Below are positions 35,601-50,040 of a DNA stretch of 64,000 nt, piece by piece. The position numbers and the translations under genes are program-made. The stretch's first letter is position 1, and each line of letters begins with the position of its first letter. The stretch covers positions 1,980,811-2,044,810 of the forward strand of contig NW_024037062.1 of NCBI RefSeq assembly GCF_015706575.1. The letters run 5' to 3'. The notes below the pieces were generated by a model that worked only from the letters and a program-made list of their open reading frames with translations, had not been told where the DNA came from and did no database searches. This DNA is from Patiria miniata (taxonomy: Eukaryota; Echinodermata; Asteroidea; Valvatida; Asterinidae).

Positions 35601-38600
35601 GCCATAGAGAAGGATGTCAGCAGGCCTCACTCCGTGGTGCTTTTACCTGTTATATCTCGTCTTGACGGTATCTTATTATGAAAAATTCCTAATTTATTTG
35701 ACATATATGGAAAGCTAATTACACTGGCTACATTTTCCAACAAGTTTGAAGTCCGTAGGCCCAATACTCGTGGAGAAAATGTGATATGAGCAGGAATATT
35801 TTGTCTGAGTTTGTTTCTGTATGTAAATTGCCATAGAGTATGCTGTCAGCGAGCTTCACTCCGTGGTTTGTTTACCTTTTATATCTCGTCTTGACGGTAT
35901 CTTATTATAAAAAATTCCTGATTTTTGGACATATATGGAGAGTTTGTTAGACTGGCTACAACGTCCAAAAATTTTTGAAGCCCGTAGACCCAATATTCGT
36001 GGAGAAAATGTGACGTAAGCAAGAATATTTTGTCTGATATTGTTTCTGTGTGTTAATTGCCATAGAGAAGGATGTCAGCAGGCCTCACTCCGTGGTGCTT
36101 TTACCTTTTATATCTCGTCTTGACGGTATCTTATTATGAAAAATTCCTAATTTTTTTTGACATATATGGAAAGCTAATTACACTGGCTACATTGTCCAAC
36201 AAGTTTGAAGTCCGTAGACCCAATATTCGTGGAGAAAATGTGACGTAAGCAAGAATATTTTGTCTGAGTTTGTTTCTCTGTGTTAATTGCCATAGAGTAG
36301 GCTATCAGCGGGCTTCACTCCGTTGTGCGTTTACCTTTTATATCTCTTCTTGACGGTATCTTGTTATGACAAATTCCTGCTTTTTTTGACATGTATGGGG
36401 AGGTAGTTTGTTTTGCTACATTGTCCACAAGTTTGAAGTCCGTAGGCCCAATACTCATGGAGAAAATGTGACATAAGCAAGAATAATTTTGTCCCAGTTT
36501 GTTTCTGTGTGTAAATTGCCATAGAGTAGGCTGTCAGCGGGCTTCACTACGTGGTATGTTTACCTTATATATCTCGTCTTGACGGTATCTTATTACAAAA
36601 AATTCCTGTTTTTTTGGACATATATGGAGAGCTTGTGAGACTGGCTACAACGTCCAAAATTTTTGAAGTCCGTAGACCCAATATTCGTGGAGAAAATGTG
36701 ACGTAAGCAAGAATATTTTGTCTGAGTTTGTTTCTCTGTGTTAATTGCCATAGAGTAGGCTATCAGCGGGCTTCACTCCGTTGTGCGTTTACCTTTTATA
36801 TCTCGTCTTGACGGTATCTTGTTATGACAAATTCCTGATTTTTTTGACAAGTATGGGGAGGTAGTTAGTTTGGCTACATTGTCCAACAAGTTTGAAGTCC
36901 GTAGGCCCAATACTCGTGGAGAAAATGTGACATGAGCAAGAATATTTTGTCTGAGTTTGTTTCTGTGTGTTAATTGCCGTAGAGTAGGATGTCAGCAGGC
37001 CTCACTCCGTGGTGCTTTTACCTGTTATATCTCGTCTTGACGGTATCTTATTATGAAAAATTCCTAATTTTTTTGACATATATGGAAAGCTAATTACACT
37101 GGCTACATTTTCCAACAAGTTTGAAGTCCGTAGACCCAATACTCGTGGAGAAAATGTGACATAAGCAAGAATATTTTGTCTGAGTTTGTTTCTGTGTGTA
37201 AATTGCCATAGAGTAGGATATCAGCAGGCCTCACTCCGTGGTGCTTTTACCTTTTATCTCTCGTCTTGACGGTATCTTATTATGACAAATTCCTGATTTT
37301 TTTGACATATATGGAAAGCTAATTACACTGGCTACATTGTCCAACAAGTTTGAAGTCCGTAGGCCCAATACTCGTGGAGAAAATGTGATATGAGCAAGAA
37401 AATTTTGTCCGAGTTTGTTTCTGTATGTAAATTGCCATAGAGTATGCTGTCAGCGAGCTTCACTCCGTGGTTTGTTTACCTTTTATATCTCGTCTTGACG
37501 GTATCTTATTATAAAAAATTCCTGATTTTTGGACATATATGGAGAGGTTGTTAGACTGGCTACAACGTCCAAAAATTTTGAAGCACGTCGACCCAATATT
37601 CGTGGAGAAAATGTGACGTTAGCAAGAATATTTTGTCTGAGTTTGTTTCTCTGTGTTAATTGCCATAGAGTAGGCTATCAGCGGGCCTCACTCCGTTGTG
37701 CGTTTACCTTTTATATCTCGTCTTGACGGTATCTTGTTATGACAAATTCCTAATTTTTTTTGACATGTATGGGGAGGTAGTTAGTTTGGCTACATTGTCC
37801 AACAAGTTTGAAGTCCGTAGGCCCAATACTCGTGGAGAAAATGTGACATGAGCAAGAATATTTTGTCCGAGTTTGTTTCTGTATGTAAATTGCCATAGAG
37901 TATGCTGTCAGCGAGCTTCACTCCGTGGTTTGTTTACCTTTTATATCTCGTCTTGACGGTATCTTATTATAAAAAATTCCTGATTTTTGGACATATATGG
38001 AGAGGTTGTTAGACTGGCTACAACGTCCAAAAATTTTGAAGCACGTCGACCCAATATTCGTGGAGAAAATGTGACGTTAGCAAGAATATTTTGTCTGAGT
38101 TTGTTTCTCTGTGTTAATTGCCATAGAGTAGGCTATCAGCGGGCCTCACTCCGTTGTGCGTTTACCTTTTATATCTCGTCTTGACGGTATCTTGTTATGA
38201 CAAATTCCTGATTTTTTTGACATGTATGGAGGGCTAGTTAGTCTGGCTGCATTGTCCAACAAGTTTGAAGTCCGTAGACCCAATACTCTTGGAGAAAATG
38301 TGACATAAGCAAGAATATTTCCCCCGAGTTTGTTTCTGTGTGTAAATTGCCATAGAGCAGGCTCTCAGCGGGCTTCACGTGTTGGTGTGTTTACCTTTTA
38401 TATCTCGTCTTGACGGTATCTTATTATGAAAAATTCCTGATTTTTTGGACATATATGGAGAGCTTGTTAGACTGGCTACAACGTCCAAAAATTTTGAAGT
38501 CCGTAGACCCAATATTCGTCGAGAAATGTGACGTAAGCAAGAATATTTTGTCTGAGATTGTTTCTGTGAGTAAATTGTTATAGAGTAGGCTGTTAGCGGG

Positions 38601-40380
38601 CTTCACTCCGTTGTGCGTTTACCTTGTATATCTCGTCTTGACGGTATCTTGTTATGACAAATTCCTGATTTTTTTGACATATATGGGGAGGTAGTTAGTT
38701 TGGCTACATTGTCCACAAGTTTGAAGTCCGTAGGGCCAATACTCGTGGAGAAAATGTGACATAAGCAAGAATAATTTTGTCCCAGTTTGTTTCTGTGTGT
38801 AAATTGCCATAGAGTAGGCTATCAGCGGGCCTCACTCCGTTGTGCGTTTACCTTTTATATCTCGTCTTGACGGTATCTTGTTATGACAAATTCCTAATTT
38901 TTTTGACATGTATGGGGAGGTAGTTAGTTTGGCTACATTGTCCAACAAGTTTGAAGTCCGTAGGCCCAATACTCGTGGAGAAAATGTGACATGAGCAAGA
39001 ATATTTTGTCCGAGTTTGTTTCTGTGTGTAAATTGCCATAGAGTATGCTGTCAGCGAGCTCAACTCCGTGGTATGTTTACCTTTTATATCTCGTCTTGAC
39101 GGTATCTTATTATAAAAAATTCCTGATTTGTTTGACATGTATGGAGGGCTTGTTAGACTGGCTTCATTGTCCGACAAGTTTGAAGTCCGTAGACCCAATA
39201 TTCGTGGAGAAAATGTGACGTAAGCAAGAATATTTTGTCTGAGTTTGTTTCTGTGTGTAAATTGCCATAGAGTATGCTGTCAGCGAGCTTCACTCCGTGG
39301 TATGTTTACCTTTTATATCTTGTCTTGACGGTATCTTATTACCAAAAAATTCCTGATTTTTTGGGCATATATGGAGGGCTTGTTAGACTGGCTACAACGT
39401 CCAAAAATTTTGAAGTCCGTAGACCCAATATTCGTCGAGAAAAGGTGACGTAAGCAAGAATATTTTGTCTGAGTTTGTTTCTGTGAGTAAATTGTTATAG
39501 AGTAGGCTATCAGAAGGCCTCACTCCGTTGTGCGTTTACCTTTTATATCTCGTCTTGACGGTATCTTGTTATGACAAATTCCTGATTTGTTGGACATGTA
39601 TGGAGGGCTAGTTAGTCTGGCTTCATTGTCCAACAAGTTTGAAGTCTGTAGACCCAATACTCATGGAGAAAATGTGATATAAGCAAGAATATTTCGCCCG
39701 AGTTTGTTTCTGTGTGTAAATTGCCATAGAGCAGGCTGTCAGCGGGCTTCACGCGTTGGTGTGTTTACCTTTTATATCTCGTCTTGACGGTATCTTATTA
39801 TTAAAAATTCCCGATTTTTTGGACATATATGGAGAGTTTGTTAGACTGGCTACAACGTCCAAAAATTTTGAAGTCCGTAGACCCAATATTCGTGGAGAAA
39901 ATGTGACGTAAGCAAGAATATTTTGTCTGAGTTTGTTTCTGTGTGTTAATTGCCATAGAGTAGGATGTCAGCAGGCCTCACTCCGTGTTGCTTTTACCTT
40001 TTATATCTCGTCTTGACGGTATCTTATTATAAAAAAATCCTATTTTTTTGACATATATGGAAAGCTAATTACACTGGCTACATTGTCCAACAAGTTTGAA
40101 GTCCGTAGGCCCAATACTCGTGGAGAAAATGTGACATGAGCAAGAATATTTTGTCTGAGTTTGTTTCTGTGTGTAAATTGCCATAGAGTTTGCTGTCAGC
40201 GAGCTTCACTCCGTGGTATGTTTACCTTTTATATCTCGTCTTGACGGTATCTTATTATAAAAAAATCCTGATTTTTTTTAGTTATATGGAGAGTTTGTTA
40301 GTCTGGCTACAACGTCCAAAAATTTTGAAGTCCGTAGACCCAATATTCGTGGAGAAAATGTGACGTAAGCAAGAATATTT

Positions 40381-43200
40381 TGTCTGAGTATGTTTCTGTG
40401 TGAAAATTGCCATAGAGTATGCTGTCAGCGAGCTTCACTCCGTGGTATGTTTACCTTTTATATCTTGTCTTGACGGTATCTTATTACCAAAAAATTCCTG
40501 ATTTTTTGGGCATATATGGAGGGCTTGTTAGACTGGCTACAACGTCCAAAATTTTGAAGTCCGTAGACCCAATATTTGTCGAGAAAATGTGACGTAAGCA
40601 AGAATATTTTGTCCGAGATTGTTTCTGTGAGTAAATTGTTATAGAGTAGGCTGTCAGCGGGCTTCACTCCGTTGTGCGTTTACCTTTTATATCTCGTCTT
40701 GACGGTATCTTGTTACGACAAATTCCTGATTTTTTTGACATATATGGGGAGGTAGTTAGTTTGGCTACATTGTCCACAAGTTTGAATTCTGTAGGCCCAA
40801 TACTCATGGAGAAAATGTGACATAAGCAAGAATAATTTTGTCCCAGTTTGTTTCTGTGTGTAAATTGCCATAGAGTAGGCTGTCAGCGAGCTTCACTCCG
40901 TGGTATGTTTACCTTTTATATCTCGTCTTGACGGTATCTTATTATAAAAAATTCCTTTTTTTGGGCATATATAGAGAGCTTGTTAGACTGGCTACAACGT
41001 CCAAAAATTTTGAAGTCCGTAGACCCAATATTCGTGTAGAAAATGTGACGTAAGCAAGAATATTTTGTCTGAGTTTGTTTCTGTGAGTAAATTGTTATAG
41101 AGTAGTCTATCAGCGGGCCTCAATCCGTTGTGCGTTTACCTTTTATATCTCGTCTTGACGGTATCTTGTTATGACAAATTCCTGATTTTTTGGACATGTA
41201 TGGAGGGCTAGTTAGTCTGGCTTCATTGTCCAACAAGTTTGAAGTCCGTAGACTCAATATTCGTGGAGAAAATGTGACGTAAGCAAGAATATTTTGTCTG
41301 AGTTTGTTTCTGTGTGTTAATTGCCATAGAGTAGGATGTCAGCAGGCCTCACTCCGTGGTGCTTTTACATTTTGTATCTCGTCTTGACGGTATCTTATTA
41401 TGAAAAATTCCTGATTTTTTTGACATGTATGGAAAGCTAATTACACTGGATACATTGTCCGACAAGTTTGAAGTCCGTAGGCCCAATACTCGTGGAGAAA
41501 ATGTGACGTAAGCAAGAATATTTTGTCTGAGTATGTTTCTGTGTGAAAATTGCCATAGAGTATGCTGTCAGCGAGCTTCACTCCGTGGTATGTTTACCTT
41601 TTATATCTTGTCTTGACGGTATCTTATTACCAAAAAATTCCTGATTTTTTGGGCATAGATGGAGGGCTTGTTAGACTGGCTACAACGTCCAAAATTTTGA
41701 AGTCCGTAGACCCAATATTTGTCGAGAAAATGTGACGTAAGCAAGAATATTTTGTCTGAGATTGTTTCTGTGAGTAAATTGTTATAGAGTAGGCTGTCAG
41801 CGAGCTTCACTCCGTTGTGCGTTTACCTTTTATATCTCGTCTTGACGGTATCTTGTTACGACAAATTCCTAAATTTTTTGGCATATATGGGGAGGTAGTT
41901 AGTTTGGCTACATTGTCCACAAGTTTGAATTCTGTAGGCCCAATACTCATGGAGAAAATGTGACATAAGCAAGAATAATTTTGTCCCAGTTTGTTTCTGT
42001 GTGTAAATTGCCATAGAGTATGCTGTCAGCGAGCTTCACTCCGTGGTATGTTTACCTTTTATATATCGTCTTGACGGTATCTTATTATAAAAAATTCCTT
42101 TTTTTTGGGCATATATAGAGAGCTTGTTAGACTGGCTACAACGTCCAAAAATTTTGAAGTCCGTAGACCCAATATTCGTGGAGAAAATGTGACGTAAGCA
42201 AGAATATTTTGTCTGAGTTTGTTTCTGTGAGTAAATTGTTATAGAGTAGTCTATCAGCGGGCCTCACTCCGTTGTGCGTTTACCTTTTATATCTCGTCTT
42301 GACGGTATCTTGTTATGACAAATTCCTGATTTTTTGGACATGTATGGAGGGCTAGTTAGTCTGGCTTCATTGTCCAACAAGTTTGAAGTCCGTAGACTCA
42401 ATATTCGTGGAGAAAATGTGACGTAAGCAAGAATATTTTGTCTGAGTTTGTTTCTGTGTGTTAATTGCCATAGAGTAGGATGTCAGTAGGCCTCACTCCG
42501 TGGTGCTTTTACATTTTGTATCTCGTCTTGACGGTATCTTATTATGAAAAATTCCTGATTTTTTTGACATGTATGGAAAGCTAATTACACTGGATACATT
42601 GTCCGACAAGTTTGAAGTCCGTAGGCCCAATACTCGTGGAGAAAATGTGACGTAAGCAAGAATATTTTGTCTGAGTATGTTTCTGTGTGAAAATTGCCAT
42701 AGAGTATGCTGTCAGCGAGCTTCACTCCGTGGTTTGTTTACCTTTTATATCTTGTCTTGACGGTATCTTATTACCAAAAAATTCCTGATTTTTTGGGCAT
42801 ATATGGAGGGCTTGTTAGACTGGCTACAACGTCCAAAATTTTGAAGTCCGTAGACCCAATATTTGTCGAGAAAATGTGACGTAAGCAAGAATATTTTGTC
42901 TGAGATTGTTTCTGTGAGTAAATTGTTATAGAGTAGGCTGTCAGCGGGCTTCACTCCGTTGTGCGTTTACCTTTTATATCTCGTCTTGACGGTATCTTGT
43001 TACGACAAATTCCTGATTTTTTTGACATATATGGGGAGGTAGTTAGTTTGGCTACATTGTCCACAAGTTTGAATTCTGTAGGCCCAATACTCATGGAGAA
43101 AATGTGACATAAGAATAATTTTGTCCCAGTTTGTTTCTGTGTGTAAATTGCCATAGAGTATGCTGTCAGCGAGCTTCACTCCGTGGTATGTTTACCTTTT
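40381..43200 (+). repeat. Higher-order repeat of five monomers (about 1,144 bp)
   Basis: The same monomer variant, recognisable by CTTGTCTTGACGGTATC, TTACCAAAAAATTCC and GGGCATA, recurs at 40458, 41601 and 42745. These spacings of 1,143 and 1,144 bp equal five monomers. Between them the same variants follow in the same order, for example TTCCTTTTTTTGGGCATATA and TACATTTTGTATCTCG. The block was therefore amplified as a five-monomer unit. Confidence 0.88.
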
Positions 43201-43860
43201 ATATCTCGTCTTGACGGTATCTTATTATAAAAAAATCCTGATTTTTTTGACATATATGGAGAGTTTGTTAGACTGGCTACAACGTCCAAAAATTTTGAAG
43301 TCCGTAGACCCAATATTCGTCGAGAAAATGTGACGTAAGCAAGAATATTTTGTCTGAGTTTGTTTTTGTGAGTAAATTGTTATAGAGTAGGCTGTCAGCG
43401 GGCCTCACTCCATTGTGCGTTTACCTTTTATATCTCGTCTTGATGGTATCTTGTTATGACAAATTCCTGATTTTTTGGACATGTATGGAGGGCTAGTTAG
43501 TCTGGCTTCATTGTCCAACAAGTTTGAAGTCCGTAGACTCAATATTCGTGGAGAAAATGTGACGTAAGCAAGAATATTTTGTCTGAGTTTGTTTCTGCGT
43601 GTTAATTGCCATAGAGTAGGATGTCAGCAGGCCTCACTCCGTGGTGCTTTTATATTTTGTATCTCGTCTTGACGGTATCTTATTATGAAAAATTCCTGAT
43701 TTTTTTGACATATATGGAAAGCTAATTACACTGGATACATTGTCCAACAAGTTTGAAGTCCGTAGGCCCAATACTCGTGGAGAAAATGTGACGTAAGCAA
43801 GAATATTTTGTCTGAGTTTGTTTCTGTGTGTAAATTGCCATAGAGTATGCTGTCAGCGAG

Positions 43861-46800
43861 CTTCACTCCGTGGTATGTTTCCCTTTTATATCTCGTCTTG
43901 ACGGTATCTTATTATGAAAAAATCCTGATTTTTTGGACATATATGGAGAGTTTGTTAGACTGGCTACAACGTCCAAAAATTTTGAAGTCCGTAGACCCAA
44001 TATTCGTCGAAAAAATGTGACGTAAGCAAGAATATTTTGTCTGAGTTTGTTTCTCTGTGTTAATTGCCATAGAGTAGGCTATCAGCGGGCTTCACTCCGT
44101 TGTGCGTTTTCCTTTTATATCTCGTCTTGACGGTATCTTGTTATGACAAATTCCTGATTTTTTGGACATGTATGGGGAGGTAGTTAGTTTGGCTACATTG
44201 TCCACAAGTTTGAAGTCCGTAGGCCCAATACTCGTGGAGAAAATGTGACATAAGCAAGAATAATTTTGCCCCAGTTTGTTTCTGTGTGTAAATTGCCATA
44301 GAGTAGGCTGTCAGCGGGCTTTACTACGTGGTATGTTTACCTTATATATCTCGTCTTGACGGTATCTTATTATAAAAAAATTCTGATTTTTGGACATATA
44401 TGGAGAGTTTGTTATACTGGCTACAACGTCCAAAAAATTTGAAGTCCGTAGACCAAATATTCGTCGAGAAAATGTGACATAAGCAAGAATATTTTGTCTG
44501 AGTTTGTTTCTGTGAGTAAATTGTTATAGAGTAGGCTATCAGCGGGCCTCACTCCGTTGTGCGTTTACCTTTTATATCTCGTCTTGACGGTATCTTGTTA
44601 TGACAAATTCCTGATTTTTTTGACATATATGGAAGGCTAGTTAGTCTGGCTTCATTGTCCAACAAGTTTGAAGTCCGTAGACCCAATACTTGTGGAGAAA
44701 ATGTGACATAAGCAAGAATATTTCGCCCGAGTTTGTTTCTGTGTGTAAATTGCCATAGAGCAGGCTGTCAGCGGGCTTCACTCCGTGGTATGTTTACCTT
44801 TTATATCTCGTCTTCACGGTATCTTATTATAAAAAAATCCTGATTTTTTGGACATATATGGAGAGTTTGTTAGACTGGCTACAACGTCCAAAAATTTTGA
44901 AGTCCGTAGACCCAATATTCGTCGAGAAAATGTGACGTAAGCAAGAATATTTTGTCTGAGTTTGTTTCTCTGTGTTAATTGCCATAGAGTAGGCTATCAG
45001 CGGGCTTCACTCCGTTGTGCGTTTACCTTTTATATCTCGTCTTGACGGTATCTTGTTATGACAAATTCCTGATTTTTTGGACATGTATGGGGAGGTAGTT
45101 AGTTTGGCTACATTGTCCACAAGTTTGAAGTCCGTAGGCCCAATACTCGTGGAGAAAATGTGACATAAGCAAGAATAATTTTGTCCCAGTTTGTTTCTGT
45201 GTGTAAATTGCCATAGAGTATGCTGTCAGCGGGCTTCACTACGTGGTATGTTTACCTTATATATCTCGTCTTGACGGTATCTTATTACAAAAAATTCCTG
45301 ATTTTTTGGACATATATTGAGAGTTTGTTAGACTGGCTACAACGTCCAAAAATTTTGAAGTCCGTAGACCAAATATTCGTGGAGAAAATGTGACGTAAGC
45401 AAGAATATTTTGTCTGAGTTTGTTTCTGTGAGTAAATTGTTATAGAGTAGGCTATCAGCGGGCCTCACTCCGTTGTGCATTTACCTTTTATATCTCGTCT
45501 TGACGGTATCTTGTTATGACCAATTCCTGATTTTTTGGACATGTATGGGGAGGTAGATAGTTTGGCTACATTGTCCACAAGTTTGAAGTCCGTAGGCTCA
45601 ATACTCGTGGAGAAAATGTGACATAAGCAAGAATATTTTGCCCGAGTTTGTTTCTGTGTGTAAATTGCCATAGAGTATGCTGTCAGCGAGCTTCTTTCCG
45701 TGGTATGTTTACCTTTTATATCTCGTCTTGACGGTATCTTATTACAAAAAAATCCTGATTTTTTGGACATATATGGAGAGCTAATTACACTGGCTACATT
45801 GTCCAACAAGTTTGAAGTCCGTAGACCCAATATTCGTCGAGAAAATGTGACGTAAGCAAGAATATTTTGTCTGAGTTTGTTTCTGTGTGTAAATTGCCAT
45901 AGAGTATGCTGTCAGCGAGCTTCACTCCGTGGTATGTTTCCCTTTTATATCTCGTCTTGACGGTATCTTATTATGAAAAAATCCTGATTTTTTGGACATA
46001 TATGGAGAGTTTGTTAGACTGGCTACAACGTCCAAAAATTTTGAAGTCCGTAGACCCAATATTCGTCGAAAAAATGTGACGTAAGCAAGAATATTTTGTC
46101 TGAGTTTGTTTCTCTGTGTTAATTGCCATAGAGTAGGCTATCAGCGGGCTTCACTCCGTTGTGCGTTTTCCTTTTATATCTCGTCTTGACGGTATCTTGT
46201 TATGACAAATTCCTGATTTTTTGGACATGTATGGGGAGGTAGTTAGTTTGGCTACATTGTCCACAAGTTTGAAGTCCGTAGGCCCAATACTCGTGGAGAA
46301 AATGTGACATAAGCAAGAATAATTTTGCCCCAGTTTGTTTCTGTGTGTAAATTGCCATAGAGTAGGCTGTCAGCGGGCTTCACTACGTGGTATGTTTACC
46401 TTATATATCTCGTCTTGACGGTATTTATTACAAAAAATTCCTGATTTTTTTGACATATATTGAGAGCTTGTTATACTGGCTACAACGTCCAACAATTTTG
46501 AAGTCCGTAGACCCAATATTCGTCGAGAAAATGTGACGTAAGCAAGAATATTTTGTCTGAGTTTGTTTTTGTGAGTAAATTGTTATAGAGTAGGCTATCA
46601 GCGGGCCTCACTCCATTGTGCGTTTACCTTTTATATCTCGTCTTGACGGTATCTTGTTATGACAAATTCCTGATTTTTTTTACATGTATGGGAAGGTAGT
46701 TAGTTTGGCTACATTGTCCACAAGTTTGAAGTCCGTAGGCCCAATACTCGTGGAGAAAATGTGACATAAGCAAGAATAATTTTGTCGCAGTTTGTTTCTG

Positions 46801-49261
46801 TGTGTAAATTGCCATAGAGTAGGCTGTCAGCGGGCTTTACTACGTGGTATGTTTACCTTATATATCTCGTCTTGACGGTATCTTATTATAAAAAAATTCT
46901 GATTTTTGGACATATATGGAGAGTTTGTTAGACTGGCTACAACGTCCAAAAAATTTGAAGTCCGTAGACCAAATATTCGTCGAGAAAATGTGACATAAGC
47001 AAGAATATTTTGTCTGAGTTTGTTTCTGTGAGTAAATTGTTATAGAGTAGGCTATCAGCGGGCCTCACTCCGTTGTGCGTTTACCTTTTATATCTCGTCT
47101 TGACGGTATCTTGTTATGACAAATTCCTGATTTTTTTTACATATATGGAAGGCTAGTTAGTCTGGCTTCATTGTCCAACAAGTTTGAAGTCCGTAGACCC
47201 AATACTTGTGGAGAAAATGTGACATAAGCAAGAATATTTCGCCCGAGTTTGTTTCTGTGTGTAAATTGCCATAGAGCAGGCTGTCAGCGGGCTTCACTCC
47301 GTGGTATGTTTACCTTTTATATCTCGTCTTCACGGTATCTTATTATAAAAAAATCCTGATTTTTTGGACATATATGGAGAGTTTGTTAGACTGGCTACAA
47401 CGTCCAAAAATTTTGAAGTCCGTAGACCCAATATTCGTCGAGAAAATGTGACGTAAGCAAGAATATTTTGTCTGAGTTTGTTTCTCTGTGTTAATTGCCA
47501 TAGAGTAGGCTATCAGCGGGCTTCACTCCGTTGTGCGTTTACCTTTTATATCTCGTCTTGACGGTATCTTGTTATGACAAATTCCTGATTTTTTGGACAT
47601 GTATGGGGAGGTAGTTAGTTTGGCTACATTGTCCACAAGTTTGAAGTCCGTAGGCCCAATACTCGTGGAGAAAATGTGACATAAGCAAGAATAATTTTGT
47701 CCCAGTTTGTTTCTGTGTGTAAATTGCCATAGAGTATGCTGTCAGCGGGCTTCACTACGTGGTATGTTTACCTTATATATCTCGTCTTGACGGTATCTTA
47801 TTACAAAAAATTCCTGATTTTTTGGACATATATTGAGAGTTTGTTAGACTGGCTACAACGTCCAAAAATTTTGAAGTCCGTAGACCAAATATTCGTGGAG
47901 AAAATGTGACGTAAGCAAGAATATTTTGTCTGAGTTTGTTTCTGTGAGTAAATTGTTATAGAGTAGGCTATCAGCGGGCCTCACTCCGTTGTGCGTTTAC
48001 CTTTTATATCTCGTCTTGACGGTATCTTGTTATGACAAATTCCTGATTTTTTTGACATATATGGAAGGCTAGTTAGTCTGGCTTCATTGTCCAACAAGTT
48101 TGAAGTCCGTAGACCCAATACTTGTGGAGAAAATGTGACATAAGCAAGAATATTTCGCCCGAGTTTGTTTCTGTGTGTAAATTGCCATAGAGCAGGCTGT
48201 CAGCGGGCTTCACTCCGTGGTATGTTTACCTTTTATATCTCGTCTTCACGGTATCTTATTATAAAATAATCCTGATTTTTTGGACATATATGGAGAGTTT
48301 GTTAGACTGGCTACAACGTCCAAAAATTTTGAAGTCCGTAGACCCAATATTCGTCGAGAAAATGTGACGTAAGCAAGAATATTTTGTCTGAGTTTGTTTC
48401 TCTGTGTTAATTGCCATAGAGTAGGCTATCAGCGGGCTTCACTCCCTTGTGCGTTTACCTTTTATATCTCGTCTTGACGGTATCTTGTTATGACAAATTC
48501 CTGATTTTTTGGACATGTATGGGAGGTAGTTAGTTTGGCTACATTGTCCACAAGTTTGAAGTCCGTAGGCCCAATACTCGTGGAGAAAATGTGACATAAG
48601 CAAGAATAATTTTGTCCCAGTTTGTTTCTGTGTGTAAATTGCCATAGAGTAGGCTGTCAGCGGGCTTCACTACGTGGTATGTTTACCTTATATATCTCGT
48701 CTTGACGGTATCTTATTACAAAAAATTCCTGATTTTTTGGACATATATTGAGAGTTTGTTAGACTGGCTACAACGTCCAAAAATTTTGAAGTCCGTAGAC
48801 CCAATATTCGTGGAGAAAATGTGACGTAAGCAAGAATATTTTGCCCGAGTTTGTTTCTCTGTGTTAATTGCCATAGAGTAGGCTATCAGCGGGCCTCACT
48901 CCGTTGTGCATTTACCTTTTATATCTCGTCTTGACGGTATCTTGTTATGACCAATTCCTGATTTTTTGGACATGTATGGGGAGGTAGATAGTTTGGCTAC
49001 ATTGTCCACAAGTTTGAAGTCCGTAGGCTCAATACTCGTGGAGAAAATGTGACATAAGCAAGAATATTTTGCCCGAGTTTGTTTCTGTGTGTAAATTGCC
49101 ATAGAGTATGCTGTCAGCGAGCTTCTTTCCGTGGTATGTTTACCTTTTATATCTCGTCTTGACGGTATCTTATTACAAAAAAATCCTGATTTTTTGGACA
49201 TATATGGAGAGCTAATTACACTGGCTACATTGTCCAACAAGTTTGAAGTCCGTAGGCCCAA
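43861..49261 (+). repeat. Nested higher-order repeats (9, 11 and 15 monomers)
   Basis: Rare variants act as tags. A TATGTTTCCCTTTTATATC copy lies near 43875 and again 2,059 bp later (9 monomers). CGTCTTCACGGT occurs at 44809, 47325 and 48241 (2,516 bp = 11 monomers, 916 bp = 4 monomers). A 366-bp stretch at 45465-45830 recurs almost unchanged at 48896-49261 (3,431 bp = 15 monomers). Several offsets in one block imply successive unequal exchanges or overlapping amplifications. Confidence 0.85.
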
Positions 49262-50040
49262 TACTCGTGGAGAAAATGTGACATGAGCAAGAATATTTTG
49301 TCCGAGTTTGTTTCTGTGTGTAAATTGCCGTAGAGTATGCTGTCAGCGAGCTTCACTCCGTGGTATGTTTACCTTTTATATCTCGTCTTGACGGTATCTT
49401 ATTATAAAAATTGCTGATTTTTTTGACATATATGGAGAGCTTGTTAGACTGGCTACAACGTCCAAAAATTTTGAAGTCCGTAGACCCAATATTCGTGGAG
49501 AAAATGTGACGTAAGCAAGAATATTTTGTCTGATTTTGTTTTTGTGATTAAATTGTTATAGAGTAGGCTATCAGCGGGCCTCACTCCGTTGTGCGTTTAC
49601 CTTTTATATCTCGTCTTGACGGTATCTTGTTATGACAAATTCCTGAATTTTTTGACATGTATGGGGAGGTAGTTAGTTTGGCTACATTGTCCACAAGTTT
49701 GAAGTCCGTAGGCCCAATACTCGTGGAGAAAATGTGACATAAGCAAGAATAATTTTGTCCCAGTTTGTTTCTGTGTGTAAATTGCCATAGAGTAGGCTGT
49801 CAGCGAGCTTCACTACGTGGTATGTTTACCTTATATATCTCGTCTTGACGGTATCTTATTACAAAAAATTCCTGATTTTTTGGACAAAGATGGAGAGCTT
49901 GTTAGACTGGCTACAGCGTCCAAAATTTGAAGTCCGTAGACCAAATATTCGTCGAGAAAATGTGACATAAGCAAGAATATTTTGTCTGAGTTTGTTTCTG
50001 TGAGTAAATTGTTATAGAGTAGGCTATCAGCGGCCTTCAC

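Noticed and set aside
45465..45830. 121-codon minus-strand open frame in the satellite, repeated at 48896-49261
   Set aside because: The frame spans 1.6 monomers, and the identical second copy comes from a higher-order duplication. The period is not a multiple of three, and most monomers break the frame.
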